Origin: Bacteroidales bacterium
GTDB lineage: Bacteria; Bacteroidota; Bacteroidia; Bacteroidales; UBA932
NCBI GenBank assembly: GCA_017535125.1
Contig: JAFXUS010000058.1
Coordinates: forward strand, 1 to 45,208
Reading direction: 5' to 3'
DNA: 45,208 bases
Shown here: in pieces, positions 32,785 to 39,747 of the stretch
Layout: each line of letters opens with the position of its first letter
How positions within the stretch are numbered: position 1 is the stretch's first letter
Made by a program: the position numbers and the translations under genes
The notes under the pieces: model-generated
Told to the model about the DNA's origin: nothing
The model's database searches: none
What the model saw: the letters and a program-made list of their open reading frames with translations, nothing else

Positions 32785-33114
32785 TTATTTCCGGGCTTCG
32801 ATGGCCTCGGTGATACCGGTGCGCATCTTCTTGCCGACATTCGAGAACAACTGCTTGGATCCGTCCGCGAACTCGAAGCCGAATCCGAACAGACCGTACT
32901 TCTTGCATCCTGCGATCTCGGAGATCTCGATGCAGATAGGGTTGTAGCGGTCCTGATCTTCCTTGTACTTCGGCAGCAGGTACACCTTGGTGGCGGTGAC
33001 GAGCAGGTCGGCGTTGTAGGACTCGATCCGCGTCTTGTTGACGGCGGGCTCGAAGGAGGCCTCGATGGGCTCCTGGATGTCTTCCTTGCGGAAGGATTTC
33101 TCTAGTTCTAGCAT
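32785..33114 (-). CDS. Unrecognised small cytoplasmic protein, possibly PH/GRAM-like
   Basis: 109 residues with no signal peptide or membrane helix. The alternating pattern ADLLVTATKVYLLPKYKEDQDRYNPICIEISEIAGCKKYGLFGFGFEFADGS looks like antiparallel strands ending in a helix (VGKKMRTGITEAIEAR). This recalls bacterial PH-like or GRAM domains, where a strand pair is followed by a C-terminal helix. The resemblance is weak and no function is proposed. Last gene of a minus-strand run, 29 bases after the secreted-protein gene. Confidence 0.65.
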   Translation of the reverse strand: MLELEKSFRKEDIQEPIEASFEPAVNKTRIESYNADLLVTATKVYLLPKYKEDQDRYNPICIEISEIAGCKKYGLFGFGFEFADGSKQLFSNVGKKMRTGITEAIEARK

Positions 33115-33143
33115 AATTATTACAAGGTTAAAGGTTTGACGGA

Positions 33144-34349
33144 CTAACCGACGGCGGGAGCGATGCGGACGACGGAAATCTTGGCGTCCGGGGTGAGCTT
33201 GTCGTTCTTGTAGTACTTGAGATCCACGCCGAGCATGAACGGATCGTCCTGGCCGGAGAAGATCCAGGCCTTGCCGTCGAAGGCGGACACATACGGCTTA
33301 ATCTCTTCATCAAGGTAGGAATAGACCTCCTTGAGGCACTCCATGGCCTCGGAAGCGGGCATGCCGACATGAATCTTCTCGTACAGCTTATAGTTCGGAT
33401 ACAGGACGTCGATGGCATCGACCGTCGCCGGGCCGTACCCGTAGGCGTAGACGATGATGCGCGGCTCGCTCTCTCCGTTCTTGACGAACTGCCAGGCGCG
33501 CTCATTCTCCTCCTCCATATCAAGCCATTCCGTATCATATCCATGGACATCGAAAGGAATGTTTTCGTTGAAGCGGATCGGGCCGGCGCCCCCGCTATAG
33601 ACCGACAGCGGGTTGTAGTTGCGGTCGCGCACGAATTTCGTGCCGTTCCAGTCGTAGCATACCGGCACGCAGCCGATGTGCTCCAGGATCAGGATGATGC
33701 GGTCCCGCTCCGCCAGCCAGGTGAACTTGTGGTCGCGCATGGACCAATACAGTTCGTTCTGATTATACATGAGCAGGCCGTCGTCGGTAACGTCGGCATC
33801 CGTAAACGGGACATCCAGCGGCAGATTCACGGTCGTGACCTTGTTCTGGGAAATGGAATACCAATAGTTGTAGGTGCCCACGACTTTGGATTCGCCAGCC
33901 TGGAATTCCCGTACTTCCAGCATACCGAAGATCTTGTCCGGATCCGAACCGGGGAACACGTCGAATTCGATGGACGACATGGGGCCGTTCTCCTCCGTCA
34001 GGTCCTCGGCTACATCCTGCATCCAACCGGCATCCAGGGTGGTAGGGCTCCAAAACAGTTGATAATCGATTTCCTCCAGATAATCCCCATAGAAAAACTC
34101 TTCTCCGTCTTCCTGGTTCTGCAACTCAGCAATCTCCGCCAGCTGATCATGATACGCCTTGTTGAACGCCTCGCGCTCGGCGCGCGTGTTGATGCCTGCC
34201 GGAAGACCCGCGTCAGGCAATGCAACGAAGAAGGCCCAGATCTGCTTGGGCGGAGGGGTCTGCAAAGGGGAAGCCGCACGGGCGGGGGCGGCGGACACGG
34301 CGAGCACCACCAGTGCCGCCAGCGTCAGAAGGAATGCGAGTTTTTTCAT
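33144..34349 (-). CDS. Unrecognised secreted protein
   Basis: 401 residues. The Sec signal peptide MKKLAFLLTLAALVVLAVSAAPARA (cleavage after about residue 25) is followed by a soluble domain rich in Asp, Glu, Tyr and Trp. Notable stretches are PKQIWAFFVALPDAGLPAGIN, YNYWYSISQNKVTTVNLPLDVPF and ERDRIILILEHIGCVPVCYDWNG. A Cys pair in GCVPVC could form a disulfide. No lipobox, no known enzyme motif and no outer membrane barrel signature. I do not recognise the family. It lies 12 bases after the periplasmic-binding-fold lipoprotein gene and is probably cotranscribed with it. Confidence 0.8.
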   Translation of the reverse strand: MKKLAFLLTLAALVVLAVSAAPARAASPLQTPPPKQIWAFFVALPDAGLPAGINTRAEREAFNKAYHDQLAEIAELQNQEDGEEFFYGDYLEEIDYQLFWSPTTLDAGWMQDVAEDLTEENGPMSSIEFDVFPGSDPDKIFGMLEVREFQAGESKVVGTYNYWYSISQNKVTTVNLPLDVPFTDADVTDDGLLMYNQNELYWSMRDHKFTWLAERDRIILILEHIGCVPVCYDWNGTKFVRDRNYNPLSVYSGGAGPIRFNENIPFDVHGYDTEWLDMEEENERAWQFVKNGESEPRIIVYAYGYGPATVDAIDVLYPNYKLYEKIHVGMPASEAMECLKEVYSYLDEEIKPYVSAFDGKAWIFSGQDDPFMLGVDLKYYKNDKLTPDAKISVVRIAPAVG

Positions 34350-34361
34350 ATCGAGATTCAG

Positions 34362-35600
34362 TTATTTCCTTGAGATCGTCAGGTCGGGGTTGTAGATGAC
34401 CCGGCGGGCGGCCTGGTTGATGCGGGCGGGCTCTTCGCTGAAGCGGAAGTCCGCCTGCAGGCCTTTTTCGCTGTACTCGGCGAGTTTCTTGTGCCACTGG
34501 CGACCGTATTTGGCGCACATCGTGACGAAGTAATGCGCCGTGTCGTAGCCCTGGAAGGCGAAGGAGCCGGGCTCGCCCTGGAACAGCGCCCGATAGGCCA
34601 GGATGAACTGGCGGACGGCCGGGTCGTCGTAGTCGATGAAGTAGGACAGGGTCAGGTGGGCCTCCGTGTTGTGGAAGTCGGTCTGGGCGATGCCGCTCGT
34701 GCGGACGCGGGCCGTGCCGTAGAGGATGACGTCATTGTTGCGCGCGCCTTCGATGCCCAGCGCCCGGACGACGTTCGTGATGAAGTTGTCCTGCTCGGAA
34801 GCGACGGCCACGCGGGTTTTCTGGCCCTTCTTGAAAGGAATGTCCTGTATGGAAAGTACGCTCTGGTAGCGAATGCCTTGGGATTGCAACTGCTCGATGA
34901 AGCCGGCGCTCTGGCCGCCCGGGATCAGGGCCGTGCTGTCCCGCACGACGTAGAGAACGTCTCCGATCGGGAGATCTTCGCGGATCCAGCGGACGAGCTC
35001 GTCCACCTGGGAGTTCCAGCCGGACGGGGCCTGCACGACGGCGCCGCCGGCTGCCAGCGTGGCCGCCTTGGGCTCGAGCGGGGAGATCAGGACCTTACCC
35101 GCGCACAAAGGCACGGAGCTCTCCAGTTCTTCGTAGGAGACCGGACCGATGATCACGTCGCTCTCGTCGATGAGGGATTTCGGAATGGCCGTCTTGCTGT
35201 CGGCGGAATCATAGACCTGCAGGTCGGCCCGAAGGCCGGTGGCGCCCAGGTCGCGCAGGGCCAGCAGGGCCCCGCTGTAGAAATCCAGGAAGTTCTCGCT
35301 GGGCTTCTGGGCGGAAGCCTGCAGCGGCAGGACGAGTCCGATGTGGATCACGTCCGGAATGTCCAGCACAAAGACGTCGTCCCACGCGGGGGTCTCGGCT
35401 ATGAGGCTGTCCGTCAGCGCGGTGGAGTCCTTCTGCATCTGGGCGTCTTTCTTCAGGAGACTGTCCCGGAAGGCCGTCATGGATTCGGCGGGATTCTCGG
35501 TCTGCTGCTGTTTCTTCTTGCCGGGGAACAGGTACCACTGGGCGCAGGCGTTCAGCGACAGCGCGCAGGCAAGAAGGACGAAGAGGCTGAATTTCTTCAT
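34362..35600 (-). CDS. Lipoprotein with type-1 periplasmic-binding fold
   Basis: 412 residues. The lipoprotein signal ends in LSLNAC (Cys about residue 19). A Lys/Gln/Ser-rich linker to about residue 85 is followed by HIGLVLPLQASAQKPSENFLDFYSGALLALRDLGATG, the typical opening of a type-1 periplasmic-binding (LivJ/LpoA-like) fold. Later come DVIIGPVSYEELESSVPL and FAFQGYDTAHYFVTM. In Bacteroidota similar proteins are annotated as amino-acid ABC-type binding or LpoA-like proteins. No transporter genes accompany it, so a structural or cell-wall role is as likely as solute uptake. Seven bases separate it from the glycosyltransferase gene. Confidence 0.82.
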   Translation of the reverse strand: MKKFSLFVLLACALSLNACAQWYLFPGKKKQQQTENPAESMTAFRDSLLKKDAQMQKDSTALTDSLIAETPAWDDVFVLDIPDVIHIGLVLPLQASAQKPSENFLDFYSGALLALRDLGATGLRADLQVYDSADSKTAIPKSLIDESDVIIGPVSYEELESSVPLCAGKVLISPLEPKAATLAAGGAVVQAPSGWNSQVDELVRWIREDLPIGDVLYVVRDSTALIPGGQSAGFIEQLQSQGIRYQSVLSIQDIPFKKGQKTRVAVASEQDNFITNVVRALGIEGARNNDVILYGTARVRTSGIAQTDFHNTEAHLTLSYFIDYDDPAVRQFILAYRALFQGEPGSFAFQGYDTAHYFVTMCAKYGRQWHKKLAEYSEKGLQADFRFSEEPARINQAARRVIYNPDLTISRK

Positions 35601-35607
35601 AAACTGC

Positions 35608-36732
35608 TTATTGTATGCTTTCAGCGAAAGCGGTCAAATCATGGGCGAAGCGGCTCCAGGAGAGCCGTTCTTTCTCGGCGTCCATACACTCGCAGAGGTG
35701 GACCTGCAGGTCCGGATCGTCGAAATAGCGGGTAATGGCGTCGGCGACGCTCCCGGGCGTGCATGCATCACAAACAATACCCGTGCCGCGCGCACCGACG
35801 GTCTCCTTGAGCCCGCCTACGTCCGTGACCACCATCGGCACGATGAAGTGGCAGGCGACGGAGCTGATGCCGCTCTGCGTGGCGCTGCGGTAGGGGAGGA
35901 CGGCCAGGTCCGCCGCGGAGAAATAGTTCTTGACTTCGGCGTCCCGGATGTAATCCGGAAATACGTGGACGTCCTGCGGCGCCCGTCCGCCGTCGATGAG
36001 CTGCTGATACTTGTCGAAGGAGCCGTAGGGTTCGCCGGCGATTACGAGCTGGTAGCGTTCGTCCAACAGGTCGAAGGCCTGCAGGAGAATGTCCAGCCCC
36101 TTGTATTCACGGATGAGTCCGAAGAAGAGCAGGGTCCGGCGCCCGGTCGGCAGGCCGAGGCGGCGCTCCGCTTCCTCGCGGGGGAGTTTTTGCCCGAAAT
36201 GGGTATAGATGGGATGGGGCAGGACGGTGTGGGGAATGTCCGGCCGCAGGGCGAGCAGGTCGCGGCCGACTTCCTCGCAGAGGGTCACGGCGCCGCTCAG
36301 GCGCTTCAGGAAGCGGCGGGTGAGCGGCGCGTCGAACCAGTGCCGCTCGTGCGGGATGACGTTGTCCAGGATGCCGATCACCTTGCAGCCTGGCGCCATG
36401 CGGCGGGCCACGGCGCCCAGGGACGGGGCGAACCAGGACATCCAATAGCGGACCAGCAGCACATCGGGCCCCCAGGCACGGATGGCGCGGGCCGTGCGGC
36501 CCCAGGACAAAGGATTAGCCGTATCCAGCAAGGCTTCCGCCTTGACGGGTACGGCTTCATCTTCTTGGGTGACGTATTGCGTCTTGCCCGGAAAGAGGAA
36601 ATCAGGATACTGTCTGCTGAAATTGAATGCGCGGACGTCGTGTGTTTTGCCCAGCTCTTCAAAAAGGTTGGCGTTGAACTGGGCGATCCCTCCGCGATAA
36701 GGGTAGAAACAGGACAGTATTGCGATTTTCAA
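35608..36732 (-). CDS. Family-4-type glycosyltransferase (GT-B fold)
   Basis: 374 residues. The N-terminal acceptor half begins KIAILSCFYPYRGGIAQFNANLFEEL, with a Gly-rich loop near the start as in GT4 enzymes. The C-terminal nucleotide-sugar half has LLFFGLIREYKGLDILLQAF, the donor-binding ADLAVLPYRSATQSGISSVACHF (in place of the usual EGFGLPxxEA) and PMVVTDVGGLKETV. Cytoplasmic or peripheral membrane. The acceptor and donor sugars cannot be told and no capsule or LPS cluster surrounds it. Three bases after the OmpH-like gene. Confidence 0.85.
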   Translation of the reverse strand: MKIAILSCFYPYRGGIAQFNANLFEELGKTHDVRAFNFSRQYPDFLFPGKTQYVTQEDEAVPVKAEALLDTANPLSWGRTARAIRAWGPDVLLVRYWMSWFAPSLGAVARRMAPGCKVIGILDNVIPHERHWFDAPLTRRFLKRLSGAVTLCEEVGRDLLALRPDIPHTVLPHPIYTHFGQKLPREEAERRLGLPTGRRTLLFFGLIREYKGLDILLQAFDLLDERYQLVIAGEPYGSFDKYQQLIDGGRAPQDVHVFPDYIRDAEVKNYFSAADLAVLPYRSATQSGISSVACHFIVPMVVTDVGGLKETVGARGTGIVCDACTPGSVADAITRYFDDPDLQVHLCECMDAEKERLSWSRFAHDLTAFAESIQ

Positions 36733-36735
36733 CCT

Positions 36736-37341
36736 TTATTCCTTCTCCTTGATGTAGGCGGCGTTGAGGCCTTCGATGAGGGCGTCGGTGATGTCGATGG
36801 CGGCGTCACCGGTCACGACCGGCATCGGCAGGATGTCGCCCTGGGTGGCGATAATCATGGCGTAGCCCATCGTCTCGTTGTACTCATCCACGAAGGTCTT
36901 GATGGCGTCGGAGATCTGGTTCAGCATCACCTGCTGCTCCTCGAGGATCTCCTGCTGCTTCTGGTTGGCGTAGTTCTCCACGCTGGACTGCTGCTCGGCG
37001 AGCTTCTGGCTCTGCACCTGGGCGGTGGACTGGGTCATGAGGCCCTTGTTGATCTTGTCCTGGAAAGCATTGGCGTCCTTCTGGAATTTGTTGACGCGGC
37101 GCTGGACTTCCTGGTTGATGCTGTTCGCCTTGGTCTCGAAGACGCTGCGGAGATCGTTGGCCATGTCGTATTCGGCCAGCACGCGGTCCATGTTGAACCA
37201 CACGATGGAGCCCTCCTGGGCTTTGGTCTCGGTCTGCACGGCGGCGGGTTTCTTGTCAGTACCCTTGGTGATGGTGACGATGGCCAGGGCAATCACGCCG
37301 ACGAGGGCGATGATGCTGAGGATAAGCGGTAATTTCTTCAT
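36736..37341 (-). CDS. OmpH/Skp-family coiled-coil protein with uncleaved N-terminal helix
   Basis: 201 residues. The N-terminal hydrophobic segment (about 5-26, LPLILSIIALVGVIALAIVTI) is followed by TKGTDKK without a clear signal peptidase site, suggesting a membrane anchor. The rest is the OmpH pattern: IVWFNMDRVLAEYDMANDLRSVFETKANSINQEVQRRVNKFQKDANAF (strand then long helix), a coiled coil to about residue 150, and a return strand YAMIIATQGDILP. Skp-like proteins hold unfolded outer membrane proteins. A second, secreted paralogue lies behind bamA at 42373. It has its own promoter element. Confidence 0.85.
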   Translation of the reverse strand: MKKLPLILSIIALVGVIALAIVTITKGTDKKPAAVQTETKAQEGSIVWFNMDRVLAEYDMANDLRSVFETKANSINQEVQRRVNKFQKDANAFQDKINKGLMTQSTAQVQSQKLAEQQSSVENYANQKQQEILEEQQVMLNQISDAIKTFVDEYNETMGYAMIIATQGDILPMPVVTGDAAIDITDALIEGLNAAYIKEKE

Positions 37342-37372
37342 TGTATCAGTTGTTGTTTATTTCCAAAGTTTG

Positions 37373-37380
37373 CAAAAGTA
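37373..37380 (-). promoter_or_regulatory. -7 promoter element for the OmpH-like gene run
   Basis: TACTTTTG on the minus strand matches TAnnTTTG, 31 bases before the ATG at 37341. A TTTG at 37403-37406 (minus) lies 22 bases upstream, close to the -33 spacing. It sits right after the pdxJ stop. Confidence 0.55.
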
Positions 37381-37381
37381 C

Positions 37382-38101
37382 TCAAAAAATCTGAATCTTC
37401 GACAAATATTCCCGGATAGTTGTTTCCAATCCCATATAGAGCGCATCGCAGATGATGGCATGTCCGATGCTGACCTCGTCCGTCCAGGGAATGGTGCGGA
37501 TGAAGAATTCGAGATTTTCCAGCGAGAGGTCGTGTCCGGCATTGAGCCCGAGCCCGAGGTCGCGGACGGCCTGCGCCGTGGCGAGGTAGGGGGCGATGGC
37601 CGCGTCGCGGTCCTGGGCATAATTCGCCGCGTAGGCGGCGGTGTAGAGCTCCACGCGGTCGGCGCCGCACTTGAACGCGCCCTCCGCCATCTTCGGATCG
37701 GGATCGATGAAGATGGAGGTGCGGATGCCGCGCTCCTTGAACGACGCGCACATGCGCTTCAGGAAGGCGTGGTTGCGGACGGTGTCCCAGCCGGCGTTGG
37801 AGGTGATGGCGTCGGGGGCGTCCGGGACCAGGGTCACCTGGTCGGGGATGACCTCGCAGACCAGGGCGGTGAAAGCGCCGGTCGGGTTGCCTTCGATGTT
37901 GAATTCGGTCTTGACGGCCGGGCGCAGGGCGCGCACGTCGCTGTAGCGGATGTGGCGCTCGTCCGGGCGGGGGTGGACGGTGATGCCCTGTGCCCCGAAA
38001 CGCTCGCAGTCGAGGGCGGCTTTCAGCACGTCCGGCATGTTGCCGCCGCGGGCGTTGCGCAGGGTGGCGATCTTGTTTATGTTGACGCTCAGTCGGGTCA
38101 T
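37382..38101 (-). CDS. pdxJ: Pyridoxine 5'-phosphate synthase
   Basis: 239 residues, the usual PdxJ length. Condenses 1-deoxyxylulose-5-phosphate with 3-amino-2-oxopropyl phosphate to pyridoxine 5'-phosphate. TIM-barrel motifs: [18 protein letters not shown] (substrate loop), [13 protein letters not shown] (catalytic His), [45 protein letters not shown] and [11 protein letters not shown]. Forms the head of the minus-strand run. Divergent from nadK, with separate promoter elements in the 79-base gap. Confidence 0.96.
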   Translation of the reverse strand: MTRLSVNINKIATLRNARGGNMPDVLKAALDCERFGAQGITVHPRPDERHIRYSDVRALRPAVKTEFNIEGNPTGAFTALVCEVIPDQVTLVPDAPDAITSNAGWDTVRNHAFLKRMCASFKERGIRTSIFIDPDPKMAEGAFKCGADRVELYTAAYAANYAQDRDAAIAPYLATAQAVRDLGLGLNAGHDLSLENLEFFIRTIPWTDEVSIGHAIICDALYMGLETTIREYLSKIQIF

Positions 38102-38123
38102 TTCCTTACAAATTAAAATCTCA

Positions 38124-38131
38124 CAAAAATA
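38124..38131 (-). promoter_or_regulatory. -7 promoter element for pdxJ
   Basis: TATTTTTG on the minus strand matches TAnnTTTG, 22 bases before the ATG at 38101. Confidence 0.55.
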
Positions 38132-38164
38132 AGCATTTCTATAGATATATTGTAAATTAAGTGC

Positions 38165-38172
38165 TAAATTTG
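38165..38172 (+). promoter_or_regulatory. -7 promoter element for nadK
   Basis: TAAATTTG matches TAnnTTTG, eight bases before the nadK ATG at 38181, so the leader would be very short. Confidence 0.55.
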
Positions 38173-38180
38173 GAGCCCAA

Positions 38181-39005
38181 ATGAAATTGGCCTGTTATAT
38201 CAAGAAAAACCAGCTCAGGGGAGACTCCCGCGTGGAGGCCCTCCTGGAGCGGCTCCGTACCGCCGGACACGAGCTGTACGCCGTGGCGCAGCCTGCCGAT
38301 TTCCTCCCGGAAACGGACGTGCTGCTGAGCCTGGGCGGCGACGGGACCTTCCTGTCTGCGGCGCGGCTCGCAGTGTCTGCGGAGGTGCCGGTGCTGGGGG
38401 TCAATTTCGGCCGTCTCGGCTTCCTGTCGGAGAATGATCCGGACATGGTCGCGGAGGCGCTTTCCACGGGCGATTTCCGCGTTGAAGAACGCGAACTCCT
38501 CCAGATCAGCTGTCCGGACCTGCAGGATGCGGATTTCTGGCCGTATGCACTCAACGAAATGAGTGTCTCGCGCGTGAGCCCTTCGATGCTCGGCGTGACG
38601 GTCGAGCTCGACGGCGAGGCGCTTCCGACCTACTGGGCGGACGGCCTGCTGGTGGCCACGAGCTCCGGCTCCACGGCCTACAGCCTCAGCGTCGGCGGCC
38701 CCATCTGCCTGCCGGAGACCAAGGTCTTCATCGTGGCCCCGATCTCGCCGCACAACCTGAACGTGCGTCCGCTGATCGTGCCGGAGTCTTCCCGGCTGCG
38801 GATTTCGCTCCGCTCCCGCGACGAGCGGGCGGTGCTTACGATGGACAACCGAAATTACACGATTCCCGCCGGGGCCCGGGTGGAAGTCTGTGCCGCGCCG
38901 ATGCGCCTGCGTCGCGTCCGGCTCGGGCAGTCCAATTTCATCAACGCGCTGCGTACCCGCCTCCTCTGGGGCGAAGATGTCAGGAACGGCGGCAGCCAGG
39001 AATAA
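38181..39005 (+). CDS. nadK: NAD kinase
   Basis: 274 residues; phosphorylates NAD to NADP. Key motifs: [14 protein letters not shown] (GGDG with catalytic Asp), [14 protein letters not shown], the substrate-binding [14 protein letters not shown], and [18 protein letters not shown] (the conserved glycine-rich TAYSLSAGGP region). Followed by uppS after nine bases, forming a plus-strand run with uppS. Confidence 0.95.
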   Translation: MKLACYIKKNQLRGDSRVEALLERLRTAGHELYAVAQPADFLPETDVLLSLGGDGTFLSAARLAVSAEVPVLGVNFGRLGFLSENDPDMVAEALSTGDFRVEERELLQISCPDLQDADFWPYALNEMSVSRVSPSMLGVTVELDGEALPTYWADGLLVATSSGSTAYSLSVGGPICLPETKVFIVAPISPHNLNVRPLIVPESSRLRISLRSRDERAVLTMDNRNYTIPAGARVEVCAAPMRLRRVRLGQSNFINALRTRLLWGEDVRNGGSQE

Positions 39006-39014
39006 CGAACGACT

Positions 39015-39722
39015 ATGCAGATACCGGACAAACTTCCTTCACACGTGTCCATCATCATGGACGGCAACGGCCGCTGGGCCAAGGAGCGGGGAAAAGAAAG
39101 GGTATATGGACATTTCGAGGGAGTCGAGAGTGTCCGTGCCGTGATCGAGGCGGGTGTGGAATGGAAGATCCCGTACATTTCGTTCTTCGCCTTCTCGGAG
39201 GAGAACTGGGGTCGGCCCGACGCCGAGGTGCAGACGCTGATGGAACTGATGGGCCGCGCGATGCTCGCCGAACTCGACAATTTCATGGAGCACGACGTGC
39301 GTTTCATGGTGCTGGGCAACCGCGAGCGCCTCTCGGACGCGCTCAAGGCCGACATCGACAAGGTGATGGGCGCCACGGCGGCCAACAAGGGGCTCACGAT
39401 GATCCTTTTCCTGAGCTACAGCGGCCGCTGGGATATTCTGCAGGCGGCGGAAAAGATGGCACACGATTTGATTGAAAATCCCGGGCACCCGGTGCAGCCT
39501 GAAGATTTCGGCCGCTACCTCGTGACCGCGGACATCCCGGATCCGGACCTGCTGATCCGCACTTCGGGAGAGAAGAGAATAAGTAACTACCTGCTTTGGC
39601 AGACGGCATACACCGAATTTGTATTTACCGACACGCTCTGGCCCGACTTCCGCAAGGAAGCCTTCCTGAAGGCTCTGCAAGAATACGCTTCGCGGGACCG
39701 GCGTTTCGGAAAAATCAAATAA
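39015..39722 (+). CDS. uppS: Undecaprenyl diphosphate synthase (isoprenyl transferase)
   Basis: 235 residues; adds isopentenyl units in cis to farnesyl diphosphate to make the C55 carrier lipid of cell-wall synthesis. Motifs: IIMDGNGRWAKERG (catalytic Asp), ISFFAFSEENWGRP, LSYSGRWDI, and the C-terminal LIRTSGEKRISNYLLWQTAYTEFVF. The location just before bamA is common in Bacteroidota and joins two envelope functions. The bamA promoter element begins six bases after its stop. Confidence 0.97.
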   Translation: MQIPDKLPSHVSIIMDGNGRWAKERGKERVYGHFEGVESVRAVIEAGVEWKIPYISFFAFSEENWGRPDAEVQTLMELMGRAMLAELDNFMEHDVRFMVLGNRERLSDALKADIDKVMGATAANKGLTMILFLSYSGRWDILQAAEKMAHDLIENPGHPVQPEDFGRYLVTADIPDPDLLIRTSGEKRISNYLLWQTAYTEFVFTDTLWPDFRKEAFLKALQEYASRDRRFGKIK

Positions 39723-39727
39723 ATGGG

Positions 39728-39735
39728 TATATTTG
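39728..39735 (+). promoter_or_regulatory. -7 promoter element for bamA-skp
   Basis: TATATTTG matches TAnnTTTG, 12 bases before ATG 39748 and 18 before ATG 39754. It starts inside the small gap after uppS. Confidence 0.55.
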
Positions 39736-39747
39736 CACATTTATCGA

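Noticed and set aside
32693..32947. A small open frame across the tandem hairpins (starting MCPTFGD).
   Set aside because: It translates the palindromes and the antisense of the 109-residue gene; no coding signal.
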